DNA of 64,000 nucleotides from Apostichopus japonicus (taxonomy: Eukaryota > Echinodermata > Holothuroidea > Aspidochirotida > Stichopodidae). How positions within the stretch are numbered: position 1 is the stretch's first letter; every line of letters begins with the position of its first letter. Positions 13,846 through 25,033 of the stretch are shown here, one piece after another. Location: assembly GCF_037975245.1 (NCBI RefSeq), contig NC_092573.1, forward strand, positions 26,195,265 to 26,259,264. The letters are read 5' to 3'. The position numbers and the translations under genes were made by a program. The notes under the pieces were generated by a model. That model saw only the letters and a program-made list of their open reading frames with translations, searched no databases and was not told where the DNA came from.

Positions 13846-13879
13846 CAATGTGTACTGACATGGATCTTGACAAGGCTAC
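13846..13879 (-). CDS. Possible 34-bp micro-exon
   Basis: On the minus strand a good acceptor (tctttcttttttcgttag) precedes 34 bp that end in a donor (ACATTG/gtaagg). One frame reads SLVKIHVSTH. The splice signals are good, but the piece is too short for homology and its phase cannot be tied to neighbours. It may be chance. Confidence 0.25.
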
Positions 13880-15838
13880 CTAACGAAAAAAGAAAGAATC
13901 CAACGGCGCCCAATTCAAAGCTAAAGTAGAACCGTGTTAAGAAAACACAGCACAAGTGCATGCAGTGTTTTAATTGTAATTTATGGCATGTAGGATTTCC
14001 ATAGAAAACGTAGCACTTTACATTAAAAGATGTAGGCTACAATAAAGTTTGAGCAGTTTCTAGCACAAGATATATATATCGAGTGTCTCATCCTTATGAA
14101 TGGATTATACCTTACTCTGTACAAAGTACTCTCATGGCAGACATCTTGAAAGGTACTGTAATGCACAATTTGGTCCACATTATGTACATTTGGCCTTGGA
14201 TTACACATGTGATTAATTGTTTGTATCTTCTGAAAGTTGAAAACACATCACTTTGAAAGCAGATAAATTAAGTGCTCTGAAGAAGAACGCTTTTTGAAAT
14301 ATAATATTAATATTGATATCAATCATATATAGCTGCAGCTCCTGACATGATCCAAGCTTTCCCCAGGGCATCAAAGATTTACAAGTCTGTAACAAATTTG
14401 CCTGGAGGTTGCCTTACTAAGTATAAGCTCTTGACTACCGTTATTCACGCTTTGTTAAACTACCTACTTATATTTAATATTTAATTACTCATGAGGTCAC
14501 AAGATCTTCCATACAAGGCACACCACACACTAATCATAATGAAATTTGTTATCAAGCAATGACAAATGATGCCGACAATTCTGCTATATACAGTAAACTG
14601 TTGAGAATTAGTACAGTGCATGTACAGTAGAAAGATCATAAGTGTGTGAAATCTAGGGTTGGACTATAATTACATGTACAGTATGTACAGTACAGTAAAC
14701 CAATGTTCTAACTCCTATCCATCAAAGAAACTACTGTGTGACATCATTTGCAAAATAACAAAAGATCCATGATACTTTTTTTTACAATATTTATTTACTT
14801 TGCTTTTTGTTATTAATATACTGAGCACTGGCAATGATAACAAATGAACCTGTACCTGTGAGATCCTTCATTTAACATACCATAGACACTGAGTACCTAT
14901 CAAATCAAACTCTGTTATTAATAATCTACTAATCTGTAGAATTTGAACAGTACTTACTGTACTATTTAATTTCTGTTATTGACTTCTGTACTACAGGTAG
15001 TTTCATTGCAAAGAGATTGTTCAATATTTGGTTAATTGTAGTTTACTTTACATCTCAATATATACTCCAAATCTTACAGGTTGGGTACTTATGAATTATG
15101 ATATTTAAAAGCTCCTGAACAAACAGTATACTGTAGGTGTCAGCTCTTGTTAATCTGAACACGAGCTTCTGGAAGGGACATGGCAGAGACCTGGTGAGGG
15201 TCACTGGGTGCGCAGTGCAAGCATGGTACCAATTGTTGCAGGTTAAGTATTGAAGTGCATACTGTACAGGAGACAGAGCCTAGAAAGATCAAAGATTCTT
15301 CCATCTCAAAGAGAGAAGTCTATCTCTTCACTACCAAATGTTTAATATTTTGAGAAAACATTGTGATTAAAATATCCAGGATACATGCTTAGTGCTAGTG
15401 TGTTTTAGGGTGCTACTGTAAGCTGTACAGTATGTGAGGTTAGAGATGTGTTTGGTACAGCAAGGCAACTGTTGATGAAGTAGGCTACACACAAAGATGT
15501 GGACTTTCATAAAGACACTGCATCTAAAATCTAAAGGAATCCTGCAGTGCCTGTACATTTCTGATTAGTGCACCCTAAAAATTCATTTAGCATCCTTTTT
15601 TCAAAGTTTTCATACATAATTTTGATGCCCAGTCGCTTAAATATCATAGCTATAAATAATTACTCCATTAATACATATTATTGTAAGCATGACCACAGAC
15701 CCTGCAAACACAGGTGTTTAAGAAATGGAAAGCGATACAAATTTGTGTATAATTGGTACAGTTTTAAGTATGTACAGTATGTAAATGTCACAGATCTTCC
15801 TGGAGTACAGTAAATAATGAGCAGATCTGCAAATCTTA
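13880..15838. other. Non-coding sequence
   Basis: AT-rich with many gtacagtac-type words. No gene, RNA or element recognised. Confidence 0.4.
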
Positions 15839-16296
15839 GCCAGCTCCATACACTAGCTATAGCTCCATACACTTAGTACATCCTAGCTAGCTCCATACAC
15901 TAGCTATAGCTCCATACACTAAGCACATCCTAGCTAGCTCCATACACTTAGTACATCCTAGCTAGCTCCATACACTAGCTATAGCTCCATACACTAAGCA
16001 CATCCTAGCTAGCTCCATACACTTAGTACATCCTACAAGCTAGCTCCATACACTTAGTACATCCTAGTAGCTAGCTCCATACCCTTAGTACATCCTACAA
16101 TAGCTAGCTCCATACACTTAGTACATCCTAGCTAGCTCCATACACTAGCTATAGCTCCATACACTAAGTACATCCTAGCTAGCTCCATATACTTAGTACA
16201 TCCTACAAGCTCTAGCTCCATACACTTAGTACATCCTAGCTAGCTCCATACACTAGCTATAGCTCCATACACTTAGTACATCCTAGCTAGCTCCAT
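15839..16296. repeat. Minisatellite, left part, built on tagctccatacacttagtac
   Basis: Units of about 24 and 36 bp alternate: a core tagctccatacacttagtac plus atcctagc or atcctacaagc linkers. The order of variants (cactagctatagctcc, ctaagcacatcc, ctagtagctagc, ctacaatagctagc) forms a higher-order block that is repeated to the right of the inserted transposon. The array was continuous before that insertion. Confidence 0.95.
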
Positions 16297-16298
16297 AC

Positions 16299-18806
16299 AG
16301 GGCCAAAGCCAAAAATGGTCATCACTATACCTGGAATTTGAACATTGCCACTTAGGCTCATTTCACCCATGGTTATGAGAACAACTAACCAAAGTTCTGT
16401 AATCATTAAAAAAAATTACGATAATTCGCATAACTGTGGAATGCGGTCATTCCAAAATGCAGGTAGCACGATCCTAATGTGGTGGGACGGAATTTTAGAA
16501 AAATGAGGTAATTACATATGGGAACAAAGTTGAAGTTTTCTGTTTTTGACGTTATAAATGGCTATTAATTAGGATACTTTATGCACTATAAAATGTATCA
16601 ATAGTAGTTCTTGAACGAAGAAAAAAATAAAACGAACGTGTTCAATTCCGTCCCACCACATTTTTGAACATATTTTTTTATTTTCCAAGGGGGAAAAAAA
16701 TGATAATTTTTTTTAAACTCTCCAAACTATCAACTATGTATGCAACTGACACCTCTGAGTGGAGAAAATATAAATATTTCATTCTGGATAGACAGGGGGG
16801 TAGTCCAACATTTTCGTGGTGGGACGGAAACAAGTTGTGGTGGGACAGAATTTTAAATGAAGGGCATCTTCAAACAGCATGTCTGGTCCAAAATTTTCCT
16901 CTGTCACTCAAGATTACAAATTTATATTCAGACTCCTTGAACACCCGACCTAATAACAATGTGATCAATTGATTATACTTCAAAATGTTACGTATCTGGA
17001 TATTCCATACATACTGTACACATCACATCAGTTTTGAACCTGATGTGTCAAAACAACACATTTTCTGGAAAATTGAGATTGGGTTTTTTATCATGCATAA
17101 AAAATCCCATCACTATAGAAATAGTCCTAGTTGTTCACCCCAGGTTTCTTTTTTGGCCCTCTTGGAGTCTTGGCTTTCCTAAACTATCCATTCTAAAACA
17201 TGTGCTTTTGAATTGATATCATCTGCTGATGAGCAATAATCCATGTGCACAAGAAAAGTCAAGTTGTTATGGTACTCATGACGTGAATCATACAAGATAG
17301 AAGAGCTAGATTGCAAGAATTAAGGTAAGAATTCATTCTGCTTCTCAATAGTAATAAATTAGTTTACCTCCAGTTTATTGTTATAGGCAATTCAGACAAT
17401 TTGGTAGTGATAATTATGATTTAGCCTAAGCTGTTGCCTAACAGACTATGTTATACAGTAAAGGTTTAAAACAAAACTTATACTATACTGAGAGGTAGAA
17501 ATGTGTAGCCTCCAGTACTAATGCAAGGAAGCAAACCTGTTAGATGAAATATTACACATTTTGCATGAGTTGTCTAGCCTAGCAAATTTATGTTTTAGCC
17601 TAAGCTGTTGCCTAACACGATATGGGATGATGCCTAAGCTGTTGCCGTCTAACATACTACTGTAAGTTGGATTTTGAAACTTGTAGCCTACGATGCAGAA
17701 AAGTGAACCAAAACACCATGTAGGCTAGTTGAAATATATTGTGCAGGAAGTGTATACTGTCTATGCCTGTTATTCAGCCTGTTCGTAACTGCACATTATG
17801 AGGCCAATCTCATGACATATTGCATTTGTAATACACAATTCACAGGATGGTGAAGCCATCTTATTCTTTCTTTCTATTCACATGTTGGCATATGGGGAAA
17901 GACCACGATTGCTTCCTGGTTCCCCAACTTCTTAATAATTAAGCCAGAGATGTGTGTGGCTATATCCCCCACCCCAGCCCCCTTTTCATGCATCCCGCTG
18001 GTAAGAATGTCCTTTTATCTCTCTTTGCAAAACAGATCAATATGGAAAATCCTGAGCCTCAAAATGTGTCTGCTAGCAGATACATACTTATAGGAAGAAA
18101 AAGAAGGAGAGAACGGGTGCTGAGGCATTTCGAGAATGGGAGCGGAGTAGGAAGAAAAGGCAAAGGGCCAACCAGAAGGCAAATAATCCAGCAGCGTACA
18201 AAGCATCCATAACAAATGTTCGAAATAACTTCCCGACTGAATTAGTCCAAGATATCATCGAGCATATTAAAAAATCATTTCACTCCAGCATAAATTTCAT
18301 TGTTGCTTATGAACTTCTTGTGAGAGAAAACATAATTGTTTAATGTTTTTGTACCTAATCAACAGCCTTTACATTGGAAAAAAATTCCGTCCCACCACAT
18401 TCCGTCCCACCACATTGACACACTTTCGGTAAAATTAACACAATTCTTATGCGTGAAGTATAATTTCTGCCATTGTTTCCTTAATGGTAGAAGAATAGTT
18501 CACCTCCATTTCAGTGTTAATAATTACTATTATATTGTACTACTTTTGATAATAATTACATAAAGGTTACATGTTCATGATTTCATGAGATTTATCATTC
18601 CGTCCCACCACGTCAATATATTTGTGTTACCATGGCAACATCTTCAAATTTGTGTCTGTTTTTTTTTGTGTCTGGTTGCAGTCTGTGACTGACCTGTTTG
18701 TGTGGATATCCTGATTCCTTCATATATGCTACATATAAAGTGGTATTATTTAAATGGTCTATCAAATTCCGTCCCACCACAATACGGTAATTTTGGCTTT
18801 GGCCCT
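16299..18806. mobile_element. DNA transposon E1 with 16-bp inverted termini and eight subterminal motifs
   Basis: The element is 2508 bp. It starts AGGGCCAAAGCCAAAA and ends with the exact reverse complement. It interrupts the ccatacacttag array; the flanks ccatac and acacttag share a 2-bp AC, consistent with a 2-bp target duplication. Eight copies of GTGGTGGGACGGAAT or its complement lie at 16479(+), 16645(-), 16816(+), 16837(+, one mismatch), 18384(-), 18399(-), 18596(-) and 18766(-). They are plausible transposase-binding sites. There is a broken basic coding remnant near the right end but no intact transposase, so it is probably non-autonomous. The superfamily is not assigned: a 2-bp target duplication that is not TA argues against Tc1/mariner. 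Confidence 0.85.
18042..18343 (+). pseudogene. Broken coding remnant inside transposon E1
   Basis: A frame opens at ATG 18042 (MENPEPQNVSAS). It becomes very basic (GRKRRRERV) and then loses sense. From 18122 a second frame continues with EAFREWERSRKKRQRANQKA and runs 74 codons to TAA at 18341-18343, ending RENIIV. The two halves read as one basic, probably DNA-binding segment split by a frameshift, or as two exons. An acceptor-like ctctctttgcaaaacag lies just upstream. It may be the tail of an element-encoded protein; I cannot assign a family. Confidence 0.35.
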
Positions 18807-18808
18807 AC

Positions 18809-19665
18809 ACTTAGTACATCCTACAAGCTCTAGCTCCATACACTTAGTACATCCTAGCTAGCTCCATACACTTAGTACATCCTAGCTAGCTCCATACACT
18901 AGCTATAGCTCCATACACTAAGCACATCCTAGCTAGCTCCATACACTTAGTACATCCTACAAGCTAGCTCCATACACTTAGTACATCCTAGTAGCTAGCT
19001 CCATACACTTAGTACATCCTACAATAGCTAGCTCCATACACTTAGTACATCCTAGCTAGCTCCATACACTAGCTATAGCTCCATACACTAAGTACATCCT
19101 AGCTAGCTCCATATACTTAGTACATCCTACAAGCTCTAGCTCCATACACTTAGTACATCCTAGCTAGCTCCATACACTAGCTATAGCTCCATACACTTAG
19201 TACATCCTAGCTAGCTCCATACACTTAGTACATCCTACAAGCTCTAGCTCCATACACTTAGTACATCCTAGCTAGCTCCATACACTTAGTACATCCTAGC
19301 TAGCTCCATACACTAGCTATAGCTCCATACACTAAGTATATCCTAGCTAGCTCCATACACTTAGTACATCCTACAATAGCTAGCTCCATACACTTAGTAC
19401 ATCCTACAATAGCTAGCTCCATACACTTAGTACGTATCCTAGCTAGCTCCATACACTCAGTACGTATCCTAGCTAGCTCCATACACTTAGTACGTATCCT
19501 AGCTAGCTCCATACACTTAGTACATCCTAGCTAGCTCCATACACTTAGTACATCCTAGCTAGTTCCATACACTTAGTACATGTATCCTAGCTAGCTCCTA
19601 ATACATCCTAGCTACTGTAGCTCCATACACTTAGTACATCCTAGCTAGCCCCATACACTTATAGT
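18809..19665. repeat. Minisatellite, right part, built on tagctccatacacttagtac
   Basis: This continues the array at 15839-16296 after the inserted transposon and repeats the same higher-order series of variants. Toward the right the units become agtacgtatcctagctagc and then decay near 19600-19665. Confidence 0.95.
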
Positions 19666-20032
19666 GCTAACATGTACAGGATATTCTCTACATGTGCATA
19701 CAGTATTGCATGCCTATATTCTGTGTTATAGGATGCAATTGTCTATAGGGTACATGTTTTTATGCTTTGTTCTTTAGTGTGTGGTTACAGTACTGTAGCT
19801 AACTGCATACACTCTTTACATCCAGGCTATATTCATTTAGAATTTATTAGTTCTGTGCGCTGTGCATTGAGCTGCATATATAGTGCCAACTAATCTATTT
19901 TCCTTTTGTGTGAGTTCTACTGTATATCTTGTCCTGTCGCACTCTATAGATGGTGTTGGATGCATTGTTCGATTCTGTAGACATTTTGAGAAATTATTGG
20001 CTCTCCTTGTGTTCTAGCTATAGGTTCTGTTA
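19666..20032. other. Non-coding spacer between two minisatellites
   Basis: Nothing recognised in this 367-bp stretch. Confidence 0.4.
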
Positions 20033-20808
20033 ACAGATGTATAGAGCATACTGTACTAGAGTATATAGAAATGTATAGAGCATACTGTACTAGAGTATAT
20101 AGAAATGTATAGAGCATACTGTACTAGAGTATATAGAAATGTATAGAGCATACTGTACTAGAGTATATAGCAATGTATAGCGCATGTACTAGAGTATATA
20201 GAAATGTATAGAGCATGTACTAGAGTATATAGAAATGTATAGAGCATGTACTAGAGTATATAGAAATGTATAGAGCATGTACTAGAGTATATAGAAATGT
20301 ATAGAGCATGTACTAGAGTATATAGAAATGTATAGAGCATGTACTAGAGTATATAGAAATGTATAGAGCATGTACTAGAGTATATAGAAATGTATAGAGC
20401 ATGTACTAGAGTATATAGAAATGTATAGAGCATGTACTAGAGTATATAGAAATGTATAGAGCATGTACTAGAGTACATAGAAATGTATAGAGCATGTACT
20501 AGAGTATATAGCAATGTATAGAGCATGTACTAGAGTACATAGAAATGTATAGAGCATGTACTAGAGTATATAGAAATGTATAGAGCATGTACTAGAGTAT
20601 ATAGAAATGTATAGCGCATGTACTAGAGTATATAGCAATGTATAGAGCATGTACTAGAGTATATAGAAATGTATAGAGCATGTACTAGAGTATATAGAAA
20701 TGTATAGAGCATGTACTAGAGTATATAGAAATGTATAGAGCATGTACTAGAGTATATAGAAATGTATAGAGCATGTACTAGAGTATATAGAAATGTATTA
20801 TAGAGTTG
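20033..20808. repeat. Minisatellite, 31-bp unit (35 bp in the first copies), about 25 copies
   Basis: The core is atgtatagagcatgtactag plus agtatatagaa. The first four copies carry catactgtactag (35 bp) and the rest catgtactag (31 bp), so a shortened variant took over the array. Rare variants (gcgcatg, agtacatag, agcaatg) recur at intervals, indicating block duplication. Confidence 0.97.
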
Positions 20809-22701
20809 TGTATTGTTCAGGAGTCCTTTGGGTCAAACTTTATATTCAGCAGTGCGAATTAAACTTCAACAATCTCTATTAATCATTATTACTTTCAGTG
20901 GGTCAAAGCCTCAGGACAAATGCCACTGTAAGCTTTCACAAACAATTTATATTTCTCTTGACCCCTTAAAGAAGTTTGTCATATAAATTTAATAGGGATA
21001 TAATTGCTGTTGCAATATTTTGCTAATAACTATTGTTCCAATGAAACCCTTATTCCCATTTCAGATGTATCTAAAAGAATTACTTTGCAGTGTTGTGATT
21101 GACCAGCTGCAACTATAATTATACCATTTGTGTTTTAGAGCTATTTTTACACAAATTATTATAACTACCAATTGTACTGGTATAGAGGTATTGGGAAAGC
21201 AAAATCCAATTGTTTATGAAGTTGCTCTTTGTTCCAATAACTTGTAAATTTCTATAAATAGGGTAGAGAATATAAATCCCATTGTGTTTAACAATATATT
21301 ATTAGCAGTGCTCAATGGTTAAATTTAGCCGTTTGATATTGCCACAGGTTTCCATATCACGTTTGTTTTTTCTTTGGCTTTTCAATTGTGCCAGTAGTAA
21401 ACTGAACTGTCATCAAATTTGATGAACCATGACTGGAGCCTCCCTGTCTGTGTGAGGACACCAACTTGAATAGAATTGTTAACACATCATGTACAGTGAC
21501 TGCATGCAGTTATTTCACTGTGTTATGTGTACAGTAGTTGTTGTTCTACCATGCATTACAGCATAAGATTTAAGCTTCACTGCTTTAGCTGTACCTTGTA
21601 GTACACCAAGAACAAGGCAAACATGCAGTATTTAGTAGGTGTGAGACTTTATTCAGGTTAATATCAAATTTATAGTTTCAACTTTATGATTTCCTCCATG
21701 TGACCTCTGAGGTCATGGAACATAACATTACTTGAATGAATTAGCAAATGACTTCAGGCCTGCTGAGAGTGAACATTTCAGCAATTAACTAATTGCCTAC
21801 AAGTGGATATATGCACACATCAGAAAGTGTGTGTAAGGTTTTGGAGTACAGTGTTTACCACACTCAAATGATGCTAATCTCTTGCTAACAGACAACCACT
21901 ACACAATTAGGACACTATAAACCACTACACTATTAGGACACTATAAACCACTACACTATTAGGAATAATAACAGTAGCACAGACATTGATGTTCTAATGA
22001 CTGTCTTGAAAGGTCCGATCTCCAATATGGCCAGATTGTTCAATATATATATGTACTCTTACAATAAAATCATAATTTGAAATTGGTTTGATTTTAGAGA
22101 CGTCAGTAAAAAATCTGCTGATATTGTTAGATAAACCCTATCCAACAAGTACCAATCAAGTTCTCTACTGCTGTGACAGGTTAAAAACATGTTTATATGG
22201 CTGGAGCATAATCATCTTATATCTAAGTGTAGGGTATACAGTAAACAATAGTTTCTCACACCGACATTAAAGAAACTTAACTGCTGATGGGGCAATATTC
22301 TACAGGTATTCAGATGAACCATCACATCATGAGTCTAACAGCCATTTTGTGAGAACTAGGAATATATGGCTGGATGAAAATCAGAATTGACAATACGTAT
22401 TTGAGGTACAAAATGTGATCTGGAGTAATTATAACATTGAATATCTTACAAATTCAATAAGTTTTTCTCGTCATTCTTCTTTCTCCAAACTACATTGGGT
22501 TTCCTTCATTGCTGACAGCAACCTGGGATGAACAGTGGAAGCCAACTTTACCAATCAATGTCCAGAAAATGTAACCATTTGAAGGAGAAAGGACCTGGAT
22601 TTCACAGCCCACCACTGTTTGACTCTCCATATCCCACCCCTTGAGATATGGTAGCATTAACTTATGAGTAGTTTCTTGTTGGTCAACTGATTAGTACTTA
22701 C
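20809..22701. other. Non-coding sequence with a short 3-copy repeat
   Basis: No supported exon. At about 21888-21965 a unit of about 27 bp (accactacactattaggaca) is repeated nearly three times. Confidence 0.4.
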
Positions 22702-22780
22702 ACACCAATCTAAATTTCCTGTACTATCTATGCCAGTTTGATATATCTCTCTTATCAAGGGAGTATCTTTCATTCCTGTG
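22702..22780 (-). CDS. Possible internal exon of an unidentified minus-strand gene
   Basis: An acceptor (aaagctttgcag) and a perfect donor (TGGTGT/gtaagt) bound 79 bp. In the only open frame (phase in 2, out 0) it reads TGMKDTPLIREIYQTGIDST followed by GNLDWC, which looks like real protein. The unspliced frame has a stop just upstream of the acceptor, as expected for an exon. The family is not recognised. It could belong with the exons at 27146 and 8734, but a connecting exon of the right phase was not found. Confidence 0.4.
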
Positions 22781-22867
22781 CTGCAAAGCTTTCAAAGGCC
22801 TGAAATGTTTATCAACAACTTCACAGGATGCAGACTCAGCCAGACTTATCAAAAGGGAAAAGGAAAT

Positions 22868-23112
22868 CAGTCTTGAAAGAGGAGCTCTGAAACTGCTGCT
22901 CCTACACATCACCAAATCAGTCTTGAAAGAGGAGCTCTGAAACTGCTGCTCCTACACATCACCAAATCAGTCTTGAAAGAGGAGCTCTGAAACTGCTGCT
23001 CGTACACATCACCAAATCAGTCTTGAAAGAAGAGCTCTGAAACTGCTGCTCCTACACATCACCAAATCAGTCTTGAAAGAGGAGCTCTGAAACTGCTGCT
23101 CGTACACATCAC
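22868..23112. repeat. Direct repeat, 50-bp unit, 5 copies
   Basis: Near-identical units of cagtcttgaaagaggagctc followed by tgaaactgctgctcctacac and atcaccaaat, at an exact 50-bp period. Very few substitutions (cct/cgt, gagg/gaag), so the expansion is recent. The first copy merges into non-repeated sequence at its left. Confidence 0.97.
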
Positions 23113-24644
23113 CAATGTTACAAAACTCCAATGGGCCAAATACACTGTAGATAGCATATGGTAATCTCTGAACAATACAAAATAACTTTCTGATTTAAGT
23201 CATTTCTGTGTCAGACTCAATTTGTGATAAACTCTCAATCATATAACATAGCTTTTAAGTATCTTATCATGATATCTTATGAAATCTTCATTTATAGGAG
23301 CCTAGGCTATAACCCAATGTACAAACTTTCTTCTCTGTTAAGATATAGCACAAGTATCAACACACAAACACATTAGGACTGATATGGGATTTATAAACTG
23401 GCTGATAATTCAGCATATTAGATGATGACTTTCATTGAATGGGTGGACATATATAGCATGGCAAATTAAACAAACCAATATGACATCAATTAGTATCACA
23501 GTATCACCAGTCAGGAAATAAACAGGCACCAATAAATGTTCAGTTTAACTGCTTTAGCAGTCAAACTCTAAATGAAATCAAATTAATTAGTACTGCAAGT
23601 TACAAGTCTGCATTGAGTATATTGAGTATGTCAGCAAAGTACTCTAGTACAGTAGTGTACTGTAAGATGTATTCATCGGTTAAATAATTCATTCATTTAA
23701 TTACTGTGCAGACAGAACATGTTAATTACTGTGTACAATAGTAAAGATTCATTTCCATCAGATCAAATCAGCCAAGCACAGTAAGCTAGCTTACAGCATA
23801 CAGAACAAATTAGAGTTACCATTTCTGATGGGACAAAAAGTTGTTAAAAATTTATCAATCTGTCTGACTATAACAAGCTAGTATGAGCATGAAGATCCTC
23901 ACATGAGAAACATGAAACAACATGAAAGAAATTAAAAAAGATGGCAAAATGTACCTGTTAATGTCCTGAAAGGTCTTTTCAATATTACATGTTAATTTTT
24001 GCCTACATGACAATATGAGGTAAACGGTCATCAGTATTCAGGCTACAAATTTAAGCATGTTAAAAGTTGATATTGGTGAGTATTACGTTTGATATTTCCT
24101 GTTAGTGAAAGTATTTTGAGGGTGGTAGAAAAATGCTAGCTGAAGTTGGAGCATGGGTGATGACCATTATTATTTGGCATATTTGGAGTCAATATTGATG
24201 ACATTTAAAGCACATGTTTACAATACCTTCAATTACTGCACCAGTATCATATGTCCCTAGGTTGATCCTGTATCTGGATGAATTGAATGTCTAACATTGT
24301 TACATGACATAGGCTGATGTTGAATAAGTTTTAAGTTGTTTACTGTTTAATGTCAATAAATCATTAGATCTGGAGGGAGTTTCCATGTTTTGTTTTAGTG
24401 TACACAATGTCAGTTAAGCCAGCAATCCATTACAGTACTGTAGATATACAGGTCACACAGCATACTTGTAGAGCTATATACTGTACTGTAGCTACATCTG
24501 AACTGATGGTGTCAAATCTAAGAAACCTGTTCCCACGACAGTAAGTAAACAGCATTAGATTGAACACACAGTACTAGCGGGCAATATTTCTCAAACATTT
24601 TGGTACATCAACCCTCACAGAACTTTATAATATACACAGTGTAC
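23113..24644. other. Non-coding sequence
   Basis: AT-rich, no supported exon, RNA or transposon end. Confidence 0.4.
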
Positions 24645-25033
24645 AGTAGAGAGCGTTGTGGTCAAGTGGTTATTAAGCAGTGAACTTGTGATATAAGGAT
24701 TACAGGTTCGAGTCCTGGCCAGATCATTGCGTTGTGTCCTTGGGCAAGGCACTTTATCTCCATTGCCTCTCTTCACCCAGGTGTAAAAATGGGGACTTGC
24801 AAGGTAACTTGTAATAGTTGTGTGCGCCGGTTTGTGGCTGCACCCTATGGGAAGTCCCCCGGGGACACATGGTTGTGGTGCACTGTGGTGCCCCAGGAGA
24901 GATTGATTGAATTGTGCACACTTTGGTGTGTAGATGTGACAAGTTACCAATGACCAGGGCTAAGTTGTGTGAGAGGGCCTTGGCCTTGAACAAGGCTATA
25001 AACCTAAAATAAAAATAATAATAAAAAAAAAAA
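24645..25033 (+). mobile_element. tRNA-derived SINE
   Basis: The 5' part has a pol III A-box-like gtggtcaagtggtta near 24656 and a perfect B box GGTTCGAGTCC at 24705-24715. A conserved-looking body follows (tgtgtccttgggcaaggcac) and then a long unique part, ending in an aaaataaaaataataataaa tail. Total about 390 bp. The cttgggcaaggcac core resembles the central domains shared by several animal SINE superfamilies; I recall this only generally and do not assign a name. Target-site duplications are not clear (agaactt occurs on both sides). ORFs across it on both strands are shadows. Confidence 0.85.

Noticed and set aside
22724-22915. Minus ORF of 63 codons and the opposite plus-strand frame (ISLLSREYLSFLCC)
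   Set aside because: The minus ORF is in the wrong frame relative to the spliced exon at 22702-22780; the plus frame is its antisense shadow and has no matching splice sites.
24645-24730. tRNA gene
   Set aside because: A and B boxes are present, but the cloverleaf is degenerate and the sequence continues into a SINE body with an A-rich tail.
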